Assembly: GCA_024226515.1 (NCBI GenBank)
Contig: JAAELQ010000008.1
Span: 62,001-126,000 of the forward strand
Source of the DNA: a bacterium
GTDB lineage: Bacteria; Acidobacteriota; Polarisedimenticolia; Polarisedimenticolales; Polarisedimenticolaceae
Direction: 5' to 3'
Length of the DNA stretch: 64,000 nt
Part shown: positions 48,836-56,510 of the stretch, piece after piece
Position numbering within the stretch: the first letter of the stretch is position 1
Layout of the letters: each line of letters begins with the position of its first letter
Translations under genes and position numbers: made by a program
Notes under the pieces: model-generated
Seen by the model: the letters and a program-made list of their open reading frames with translations, nothing else
The model's database searches: none
Told to the model about the DNA's origin: nothing

Positions 48836-51499
48836 ATGCGGGAGCGAGAGGTCCAGGCGTCACGTGTGTCGTGCCGCATCGTTCGGTCGGTCGTCGCGGT
48901 CGGGTTTCTGCTGGGACTCGGAGGGGTTCTTGCCGCACCGGTCGACCTCGCGCTCGAGGAGGCGTTCGAAGGGCTGCTCTCGGACGAGGCGGGCCGACTG
49001 GAAGCCAACCAGCGCCTGGTTCCGGGCAAGAGCTACACGGAGGTCGACGGCGGGTACGAGGTGCTGGTCGTGCTAGACACGGCCGGAGACCGCTCGCTGA
49101 AGACCGAGCGCTTTCGCTACCGGTTTCAACCGGCCGGCAAGAAGTGGGAGATCGGCGAGAGGACGCTCGAGGAGACCTCGGAGCGTCTGGTCCGCGAGCC
49201 GGTCGAGGCGGACGCTGTGTACCGCTTCGACGCGTTCGGGCTCGATCGCGAGGGGTTGAAGATCACGGCCACGAACGGCGTGGCCTGGCTGTTCTCCGTA
49301 GGGGACGAGCCGGCCACGATTCTCGTCTCCGCCTCCGACCTGGCCTACCACTACGCGCCTCCGGGTCGCGCGGACTCCGCCTCCGCGGCGTACGGCGCGC
49401 TGAAACGGGGGGCCCCCGAGAAGTTCGAGTTCGCTCCGAAGGCGGTCGAGATCTCGTGCGATCCCGCATCCTGTCGGAAGGTCGTCGAGGGGATCGCCGG
49501 GCTGACCGAGATCGAAGCCGGGTCGGCGGCGCCGTCCGACGGGTACGACCGCCGGGTGAGTCGGGTGAAGCAGGCGCGGCAGAGCGACGCGTTCGCCGGT
49601 TTTCGCTTGCCGCGTCGCAGCGTCGACCGTTGGCTGCGCGTGGCGCTGAGCTCGAAGGACGACGAACGCTGGATCGCCCTCGAACACGACGGCGCCGCGG
49701 GGCACGAGGTGCGCTTCTCCGTCGGCGGGTACGACAACGCGCTCTACGGCTATCCCTCGGCCTCGACGCGTGAGACCGTCGACCCGCTGACGGTCGAGCG
49801 ACGCGATGACGAGGAAGGGAAGCTGTTCCAGATCACCGATCTCACCGGGACGGTCGAGATCGGCCTCGTCGAGCCGGAGCTGTTGCACGCCGACGTGACG
49901 TTCACGATGCAGGCCAAGCGCGACCTGGACGCGATCCCGTTCTCGCTGATCGCGACGGTGATCGGAATGGCGCCCGACAAGCGAGCCACGCTGTACGTCA
50001 GCGAGATCGAGGACGGGCAGGGGCGCAGGTTGAGCTGGGTGCGAAGCGATCTGTCGCGGGGCATCGTTCTCCTGCCCGAGACGATCCGTGCGGGTTCCGA
50101 GTTGAGCCTGCGCATGGAGTTCCAGACACGTGGCAGCGTGATCAAGTTCAACCCGTCGTACTCGTACGTCTCGCGCTCCGGCTGGCTGCCCTTCGTCCGC
50201 TATAGCGACAAGATCGACGGCTTCGACCTGACGGTGAAGGTCCCGCAGCGCTACACGACGATCGGTGTGGGCACGAAGGTCTCGGAGAGCCGCGAGGGCA
50301 AGGCGAGCGTCACGCGCTGGAAGGCTCAGAGCCCCGTGCATTTCCCCACGATCATCTTCGGCGTGTACCAGGACGACACGCCGGGCGGCGAGGCGAGGAA
50401 ATCGGACGGCAGCGAGATCCCGGTCACGGTGTATGTCGACAAGACGGCGATGGGGGACTGGCAGGTCAGGCCCGGGCAGTTGCGGCCGCTGGGCGACATC
50501 GCCGTCAACGCACTCAACATCTACCAGCAGCTCTTCGGCACCGACTATCCCTACGGTAAGCTCGACCTCGTCAACGACCCGCTGGAAATGCTGGGCGCGC
50601 AGGCGCCCGCCTCGGTCGTCTATCTGGGCAGCGCGCTGTTCCGCTCGCAGTCGGCTCTTTCGCACGCGCTGACGCGCGATACGACGACGCTCGTCGAGGA
50701 GGTCGTCGCGCATGAGGTGGCGCACCAGTGGTGGGGCTCGCTCGTCAGCTCCGCGAATCAACGCAACTACTGGTTCGTCGAGTCGCTGGCCGAGTACTCG
50801 TCTGCGTTGTTCATGGAGATCATGGCCAGCGAGGGCTACCAGAAGCCGGAGAAGGGGCGCAAAGCCTACCAATCGATGGTCAAGCGTTGGCACACCGAGC
50901 TCATGCGTAGCCCGTTGCTGTGTAGCGTCCAGGATTCCAGCACCCTGTGGTCGAACGACGGTTACGTCGCGGCGGTCTATTCGAAAGGACCGTACGTGTT
51001 CCACATGCTGCGGCAGATTTTCGGCGACGCGAAGTTCTTCGCCTTCCTCAAGCAACTGTCCCAGGAGACGAGCGGCAAGGAAATCGTGACCCGCGACATT
51101 CAGACCATTGCCGAGCGCGCCTTCGGCGGGACGGGCCAGGACGGGCAGCCCTACAGCGTCGATCTCGACTGGTTCTTCAGTCAGTGGGTTCGCGGCGTTG
51201 GAATGCCCGAACTCCGAGTCGAGGTCTCGCACCATCAGACAGAGGACGGGAAGTACGCCGTCGAGGGTAAGGTGCGTCAACGCGTCTTCGCCGGAAAGCA
51301 CGACGTGCTGCTCGAGGGCGTGTACTACCGCGGAGTTGTTCCGGTCACCGTCCTCGGTAAGGACAAGCAGGAGTACTCCGCCCGCGTCGTGGTGGAGGGG
51401 CCGGAGACGCCGTTCGCCTTCAAGGTGCCGGTCAAGCCGCTGGACGTGACCGTCAACAAGTACGGCGAGACCCTGTCGCGGCCGATACCGGTCAACTAG
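48836..51499 (+). CDS. Exported M1-family (gluzincin) aminopeptidase-like protein
   Basis: An 887-residue protein. GAGGAGGGGCAT precedes the ATG, a strong ribosome site that decides the start. Signal peptide to about residue 35 (VVAVGFLLGLGGVLAAP). The zinc site is H626-E627-V-A-H630 in VVAHEVAHQWWGS with E649 as third ligand, exactly the HEXXH-x18-E of M1. The exopeptidase GAMEN motif is replaced by GAQAPASVV at the corresponding position (residues about 584-592), so it may not be a strict aminopeptidase. The N-terminal 300 residues have no close family. First gene of an operon with two DUF3857 proteins (11-nt gap to the next), suggesting joint action on peptides or an envelope polymer in the periplasm. 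Confidence 0.85.
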   Translation: MREREVQASRVSCRIVRSVVAVGFLLGLGGVLAAPVDLALEEAFEGLLSDEAGRLEANQRLVPGKSYTEVDGGYEVLVVLDTAGDRSLKTERFRYRFQPAGKKWEIGERTLEETSERLVREPVEADAVYRFDAFGLDREGLKITATNGVAWLFSVGDEPATILVSASDLAYHYAPPGRADSASAAYGALKRGAPEKFEFAPKAVEISCDPASCRKVVEGIAGLTEIEAGSAAPSDGYDRRVSRVKQARQSDAFAGFRLPRRSVDRWLRVALSSKDDERWIALEHDGAAGHEVRFSVGGYDNALYGYPSASTRETVDPLTVERRDDEEGKLFQITDLTGTVEIGLVEPELLHADVTFTMQAKRDLDAIPFSLIATVIGMAPDKRATLYVSEIEDGQGRRLSWVRSDLSRGIVLLPETIRAGSELSLRMEFQTRGSVIKFNPSYSYVSRSGWLPFVRYSDKIDGFDLTVKVPQRYTTIGVGTKVSESREGKASVTRWKAQSPVHFPTIIFGVYQDDTPGGEARKSDGSEIPVTVYVDKTAMGDWQVRPGQLRPLGDIAVNALNIYQQLFGTDYPYGKLDLVNDPLEMLGAQAPASVVYLGSALFRSQSALSHALTRDTTTLVEEVVAHEVAHQWWGSLVSSANQRNYWFVESLAEYSSALFMEIMASEGYQKPEKGRKAYQSMVKRWHTELMRSPLLCSVQDSSTLWSNDGYVAAVYSKGPYVFHMLRQIFGDAKFFAFLKQLSQETSGKEIVTRDIQTIAERAFGGTGQDGQPYSVDLDWFFSQWVRGVGMPELRVEVSHHQTEDGKYAVEGKVRQRVFAGKHDVLLEGVYYRGVVPVTVLGKDKQEYSARVVVEGPETPFAFKVPVKPLDVTVNKYGETLSRPIPVN

Positions 51500-51510
51500 G
51501 AGCCTGTCCG

Positions 51511-53469
51511 ATGTCGCAACGCGAAACACGAGAGAGCAGGCTCCCGACCCGCATCGGACGGATCGGCGCGGGAATCGCCGTCGCGTTGTTCGTGTTGTCC
51601 GCACACGCCGCCGACCACGCCGTGCCCGAGCGGTTCCGGTCCGAGCCCGCCGTCGTGCTCGAGGACACGCGCGTCTGGACGGTGGACGTCGAGGGCTCGG
51701 CGACGTTCTCGATCAAGAAGAGAATCCTCCTCCAGGACCGGCGCGGTTTCGACCTGGCGGACCAGGGGTTCGGTTACTCGAAGCCGGGTGGAGAGGTCGT
51801 CGGGTTCGCCGCACGCACGGTGTTGCCGAACGGTGAGGTCGTCGACGTACCGGAGGACCTGCGTCGCGACTCGCTGCTGTACAAGGAGGGCGAGGACGAG
51901 TACCGCTACGTGCAGTTCACCTTTCCCGCCGTCGAAGAGGGCGCGGTGATCGAGTGGGAGTACGAGATTCGGCGCGAGCACTGGACGCTCATCCGCGAAT
52001 GGACGCTGCAGCGCGATGTCCCCGTGCTCGAGACGCGTTTCACGACGCGTGAGAAGAGGCGGAAGAAGTACAGCTACGAGATCTGGCTCTACGCCCGCGT
52101 GCCGTACGAGCAGTGGTGCGAGACGCGACCGCGGGAACTACAGAAGGGTTTCACGACGCGCGAGATCGTCTGTCGCGAGATCCCGGCCTTTCGTGACGAG
52201 GACTGGTCGCCCCCCGAGGAAGACACGCGCGCCGAGTTGATCTTCAACATCGGCCCCGGCTGGAGGGCCCCGCACCTTTACAGCTGGGCCAACGTCGGCG
52301 AGGGCTGGCAGAAGGAGATCGAGGAGTTCCTGTCGACGAGCTCGGAGGCGAAGAAGCTGGCCGTCTCCCTGACCGAGTCTGCCCGGAGCGATGCCGAGAA
52401 GGTCGATGCGATCTACAGCCACGTCCAGCGCAATATCAAGCTGCGCCGTGTCGGCATGCGCATCGGCGATCTGCGGGGTGAGGCGGAGAACGTCGACGAA
52501 CTGCTGGCCCGCGGCGGCGGGAAGCCCGATCACGTCACGATGCTCGTGCTGGCGATGTTGCGCGCGGTGGGAGTGGAGGTGACGCCGATCGTGGTGGTCG
52601 ATCGCCGCGACGGCAAGATGGTCTGGAAGTACTCGGGCTACTATCAGGCCGATCATCTGATGCTCGAGGTGGAGACCGACGGGCACGAGGGTTTCCTCGA
52701 CCCGTCGTGTCGCGATTGCCAACCCGGGATTCCGGCGTGGCCTTACACGAGCGAGATCCAGAACGGCATCGTGATCGAGCGGGCGGGTTCGTTGCCGCGC
52801 AAGGTCCACGTGACTCCGGTTCCGGCGGAGCTCAATTCCGAACGCAGCGTCGAGCACGTCGTCCTGCACGCCGACGGGAACGCCGAGGTCGAGGGCGAGA
52901 TCACGTGGCACGGCCAGCGCGATGTGGACGTGCGCAGGCGCTGGAGGCTTCTGTCCGAATCGGCTCGCCGAGACGCGATCGTCCGGCGCCTGCCCGGCGC
53001 CGCAACCGAGGTCGACGTCGAGATCGCCGACCCCGAGGACGCCGGAGTCGGCCTGCGTGCGACCTACTCGTACCAAGATCCCGGCGCGGCCTTCGCCGTC
53101 GAGGGCAACCTACTGATCGAGCCGGGCGACGTGTTCACGGGCAAGCTGCGCTTCTCGCTGGATTTCGATCGGCAGCATCCCGTGTGGATCCGCTATCCGT
53201 TCGCCGTGCGGTCGCAGAGGATCTTCACGACCCCGGAGGGGTATGTCGCCGGGCAACTGCCCGAGCGGTCCGAGATCGAGGGGCCCGGTTTGACCTTCCG
53301 GCAGATGTGGGCCGCCGACACCGCGTCGCGTCAACTGCAATGGACGGGGTTGCTGATCGTCCGGCGGGAGGAGATCTCGGCCGAAGAATACCCGGAGTAC
53401 GTCGAGTTCGTGAACGACCTGCATCGCGCACTCCGCGACGGTGTGGCGCTGCGAAGGAGCGAGCCTTGA
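51511..53469 (+). CDS. DUF3857 protein with degenerate transglutaminase domain
   Basis: A 652-residue exported protein. Signal peptide 1-33. DUF3857 domain (about 50-225, IKKRILLQDRRGFDLADQGF then EEGAVIEWEYEI). The transglutaminase-like core (about 285-400) has G336-G337-K338-P339-D340, where active relatives read G-D-C-K-D, so the nucleophilic Cys is Lys338. The His (H382 in QADHLML) and Asp (D397 in FLDPS) positions are kept. Probably catalytically dead, used as a partner or scaffold for the downstream intact copy. It starts 11 nt after the M1-like gene and its TGA overlaps the TTG of the next gene. Confidence 0.82.
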   Translation: MSQRETRESRLPTRIGRIGAGIAVALFVLSAHAADHAVPERFRSEPAVVLEDTRVWTVDVEGSATFSIKKRILLQDRRGFDLADQGFGYSKPGGEVVGFAARTVLPNGEVVDVPEDLRRDSLLYKEGEDEYRYVQFTFPAVEEGAVIEWEYEIRREHWTLIREWTLQRDVPVLETRFTTREKRRKKYSYEIWLYARVPYEQWCETRPRELQKGFTTREIVCREIPAFRDEDWSPPEEDTRAELIFNIGPGWRAPHLYSWANVGEGWQKEIEEFLSTSSEAKKLAVSLTESARSDAEKVDAIYSHVQRNIKLRRVGMRIGDLRGEAENVDELLARGGGKPDHVTMLVLAMLRAVGVEVTPIVVVDRRDGKMVWKYSGYYQADHLMLEVETDGHEGFLDPSCRDCQPGIPAWPYTSEIQNGIVIERAGSLPRKVHVTPVPAELNSERSVEHVVLHADGNAEVEGEITWHGQRDVDVRRRWRLLSESARRDAIVRRLPGAATEVDVEIADPEDAGVGLRATYSYQDPGAAFAVEGNLLIEPGDVFTGKLRFSLDFDRQHPVWIRYPFAVRSQRIFTTPEGYVAGQLPERSEIEGPGLTFRQMWAADTASRQLQWTGLLIVRREEISAEEYPEYVEFVNDLHRALRDGVALRRSEP

Positions 53470-55424
53470 CCTCGTCGTGGCTCCGCCTGCCTCTGTCGCT
53501 GCTGATCGTCGTGGCGTTGCTCGCCCCGGCGGAGGCCGCGCGGCGCAAGAAGAAGGGCAAGGACAGGCCCGAGCTTCCCGGGTGGGCCGTGGAGTACGTG
53601 GACGCTCCGGTCGTCGAAGACTTCCCCAAGGCCGACGCGATCATCGTGCTCGAGTCGTGGGACCTGACGGTCGAGCGGGGCGCGCGAAAGGGCACGCGCA
53701 GACGGGTCCTGCGCGTCGTCACCGAAGACGGCCGAGATCATGCCGACGTCGTGCTGTTCCAGGGCAGCTTCAGGAAGCACCAAGACGTCAAGCTGTGGGT
53801 TCAGGACCCCGAGGGCGGCCTCGAGCTCTACTCCGAGAGCGACGGTTCGCTGTTCACGGCGATCCGTCGGAAACTGCTCGACGATGACTCCGGCTGGTAC
53901 ATCGAGCCTCCCGGCGTCCGGCCGGGTACGGTCGTCATCCTCGAGAGCAGCGTCGAGATGTCGGCCGAGCTGCCGCAGGACCAGTTCAGCATTCACCGGG
54001 AGATCCCCGTCTGGAAGGCACGGGTCGCGGTCGAGTCGAGGGATGACTGGACCGTATACGGTCGCGTGGTCGGCGGGGACAACCCCGGTCCCGATGAAGC
54101 GACGGGGAGCGGAGCGTGGGTGTTCGAGCGCGTCCCCGCGCTCAAGCGTGTGGAGGCCGATAACGCTCCTGTCCCGCCCGGTCTCAAAATGACGCTCGAG
54201 GTCATTCCTCCGCAGGGGGAGATCACGTTCCCCGACTGGAGCACGACCGCGAACTGGACCGCGGCCCTGTTCGACGCCGGCGACGACATGACGGCCGTTC
54301 GGGAGACCGCGGCACGCCTGTCCGACGAGGAGGATCCGGTCGACGCGGTGGGCGAGCTCGTCCGGCGCATGCGTTACTTCGGCGTGGAGATCGGCTGGGG
54401 CGGCTGGCGCCCGCGCACGCCCGCGACCACGTTGCGCCGCGGGTTCGGCGATTGCAAGGACAAGTCGTTCCTGATGGTCAGCCTGCTGCAGCAGGTGGGT
54501 GTCGAAGCGGTGCCGGTGATCGTCATGGCTCCGGACGATGGCTACGTCTACGAAGAACTACCGGGCCCGTTCCAGTTCAACCACTGCATCGTCGGGATCC
54601 CGCTGAGGCCCGAGGACGACCGGGAGGGGATCGTCTGGGTCGATAGCCCCGGCGTGGGGCCCGTGCGGCTGTTCGATCCGACGCTGTCCGAGGAGTTCCC
54701 CGGAGACGTCGCGCCCGGGCTCGAAGGTGGGCGCGGGCTCGCCGTGGACGCTCGGTCGACCGGGTTGCTCCAGGTGCCGAGGACGCCGGGGGAACGCAAC
54801 GAGTCGGTCACGCACTACGACGCGCGGTTGAATGGGGATGGGACGCTCTCGATCTCGATGCAGCGTCGGCTCAGCGGAGGGCGCGCCTACCAGCTGTGGG
54901 AGGCGGGCAGCGTGATGGATTCGAGCGAGCTGCGCCGGGACATCGCGAACGAGTTCGCCGAGGATCTTCCCGGTCTGAGTGACGTATCGGTCTCGGAGCC
55001 CCGATTGTCGGAGGACGGCGTCTGGACCTTCGATGCGTCGTTCGCACAGCCGGAGGCGCTGGCGAGCTACGGCGACGTCACCGTGCTCCACTTGCCGATA
55101 CTCGCTGCGGCGTCGAACTTCCCACTGCCCGACATCGACGAGCCCGAGACGCTGTACCAGTGGAGCCTGCGTCGCACGCGCGAGACGTGGGTCGTGGACC
55201 TCTCCGGATTCGATGTGCTGACCCTTCCCGAGAGTCTCGACGTGGAGCGACCGATGGGCCGTGTCTCGCTGAGCGTCGAACGCGACGACGGCCGCGTGAC
55301 CGTGCGGCGCGAGATCGATATCACCTCGATCGAGATTCCGCCGGGGCAACGCGATGACGCGCTCGCGCTGCGAGCCGCGCTGCGTAGCGTCAACAAGGTC
55401 CGCCTGGCGCTACGCGGCCCCTGA
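53466..55424 (+). CDS. DUF3857 protein with intact transglutaminase-like domain
   Basis: A 652-residue exported protein, same length as its neighbour. Starts with TTG overlapping the upstream stop (TTGA), with AAGGAG 7 nt ahead. Signal peptide 1-24 (LLIVVALLAPAEAA) followed by a basic RRKKKGK run. DUF3857 domain about 45-225; the transglutaminase core has F-G-D-C330-K-D-K-S, then VGVEAVPVIVMAP, His in QFNHCIVG and Asp in RLFDPT. It should have Cys protease/transglutaminase-type chemistry in the periplasm. Last gene of the operon. Confidence 0.86.
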   Translation: MTSSWLRLPLSLLIVVALLAPAEAARRKKKGKDRPELPGWAVEYVDAPVVEDFPKADAIIVLESWDLTVERGARKGTRRRVLRVVTEDGRDHADVVLFQGSFRKHQDVKLWVQDPEGGLELYSESDGSLFTAIRRKLLDDDSGWYIEPPGVRPGTVVILESSVEMSAELPQDQFSIHREIPVWKARVAVESRDDWTVYGRVVGGDNPGPDEATGSGAWVFERVPALKRVEADNAPVPPGLKMTLEVIPPQGEITFPDWSTTANWTAALFDAGDDMTAVRETAARLSDEEDPVDAVGELVRRMRYFGVEIGWGGWRPRTPATTLRRGFGDCKDKSFLMVSLLQQVGVEAVPVIVMAPDDGYVYEELPGPFQFNHCIVGIPLRPEDDREGIVWVDSPGVGPVRLFDPTLSEEFPGDVAPGLEGGRGLAVDARSTGLLQVPRTPGERNESVTHYDARLNGDGTLSISMQRRLSGGRAYQLWEAGSVMDSSELRRDIANEFAEDLPGLSDVSVSEPRLSEDGVWTFDASFAQPEALASYGDVTVLHLPILAAASNFPLPDIDEPETLYQWSLRRTRETWVVDLSGFDVLTLPESLDVERPMGRVSLSVERDDGRVTVRREIDITSIEIPPGQRDDALALRAALRSVNKVRLALRGP

Positions 55425-55445
55425 GCCGGATACCGAGCCCCGGCC

Positions 55446-55964
55446 TCAGCCGTTGCTCAGCACGACCAGGACGGTGCCGTCGTCGCACGCGGCGCGGTCG
55501 ACGAAGAGGAACAGCGCGCGGCCCTCGAGGGCGTCGCCCTGCTCGTACATCAGCGGGATGTTGTTGGCGATCACGCTGAACTCGCAGTCGTCGTCGCCCG
55601 CGATCTGTGGACGGATCGTCCAGTCCAGGTCGGCGTTGTCGCCCGAGCGGTCCTTCGGCGTCAGATCTTCCAACACCTTCTCCATCAGCAGGTCTGCGTT
55701 GACCGCGGAGGTGTAGCAGATCTGCTGGTCATCCGGACCGCTGCGGGTATCGCTGATGTAGGCCGGGCACTCGGTCGACGCGCCGCAGTGTTTCTCGAGG
55801 ATCGAGAGCAGCTCGGCGTGGTCGTGATACACCGGACCCGTCGGCTCGGGCTCGGCTTCGGAGTCCGGCGCCCCGGAGCAACCCGAGAGGATCAGCAGCA
55901 GGCCGACGGCAAGCACGAGGAGGCCCGTGCGACAACACGCGATGCGATCGAAAACGTTGGTCAT
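55446..55964 (-). CDS. Small lipoprotein, 172 residues, function unknown
   Basis: Signal peptide with lipobox LILSGC (Cys at about residue 29), then a short acidic linker (APDSEAEPEPTGP) and a domain of about 130 residues with five further Cys (KHCGASTECPAYISD, QICYTSA, DDCEFSV, AACDDG). The ATG at 55964 is preceded by GAGGAGACGATC and fits the signal peptide. It should be anchored to a membrane after processing by Lgt/LspA. No family recognised. Convergent with the DUF3857 operon. Confidence 0.78.
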   Translation of the reverse strand: MTNVFDRIACCRTGLLVLAVGLLLILSGCSGAPDSEAEPEPTGPVYHDHAELLSILEKHCGASTECPAYISDTRSGPDDQQICYTSAVNADLLMEKVLEDLTPKDRSGDNADLDWTIRPQIAGDDDCEFSVIANNIPLMYEQGDALEGRALFLFVDRAACDDGTVLVVLSNG

Positions 55965-56090
55965 GATCGTCTCCTCGGCCGAACGGCGGGCTCGGCCCCG
56001 GGTGAAGGGCTGGAATATATCAAAAAGGAAGAGCGGGTTGCACGGCGGCCGAGGCTTGCCCCGCCATCTCGCGCCGATACAATGCCCGCC

Positions 56091-56507
56091 ATGAGTCACG
56101 CTTTCGGAACGCCCGGCTGGGCGGCGGCGCTACGCGCCGAGATCGAAGGGTCGGCCGAGTACCGCAGGGCCGGCGCGAAGTGGGGCGTGGGCTTCAACGG
56201 CAACATCCTGCTGGCGTTCGAGGCCGACCCGGGCCTCGGCTGCCCCGTGTACCTGCTGCTTCGCCTCGCCGCCGGAAGCTGCGCGGACGCCGCGTTCGTC
56301 GACGACGGGCGACACCCCGAGGCCGGCTTCACGCTGCGCGCCCCGTTCTCGCTGTGGCGCGAGGTGCTGGAGCGCCGGCTGCCCGCGCCCGCCGCGATCA
56401 TGTCGGGCAGGGTCGCGGTCGAGGGCGACAAGATGCGGCTGCTGAGGCACACCGCGGCCGCGCGCGCCATGCTGGACTGCGCCGCGTCGATCGACACCGA
56501 CTGGTAG
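56091..56507 (+). CDS. SCP2-type sterol-carrier-like protein
   Basis: A 138-residue cytoplasmic protein. WGVGFNGNILLAFEADPGLG, then AGFTLRAPFSLWREVLERRL, AIMSGRVAVEGDKMRLLRHT is the SCP2 fold: a beta-sheet with a hydrophobic lipid tunnel and the characteristic G-x-V-x-x-x-G-D-x-x-x-L end. The family binds lipids or acyl chains; small bacterial members often lie beside other lipid genes, not seen here. A TACAAT box ends 7 nt before the ATG and no ribosome site is seen, suggesting a leaderless message. An alternative ATG is 9 nt upstream, inside that box. Confidence 0.75.
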   Translation: MSHAFGTPGWAAALRAEIEGSAEYRRAGAKWGVGFNGNILLAFEADPGLGCPVYLLLRLAAGSCADAAFVDDGRHPEAGFTLRAPFSLWREVLERRLPAPAAIMSGRVAVEGDKMRLLRHTAAARAMLDCAASIDTDW

Positions 56508-56510
56508 CCG

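Noticed and set aside
49073..51604. 843-codon minus-strand open frame over the M1-like gene
   Set aside because: Same reason: no motif, biased composition, while the plus strand shows HEXXH-x18-E and a good ribosome site.
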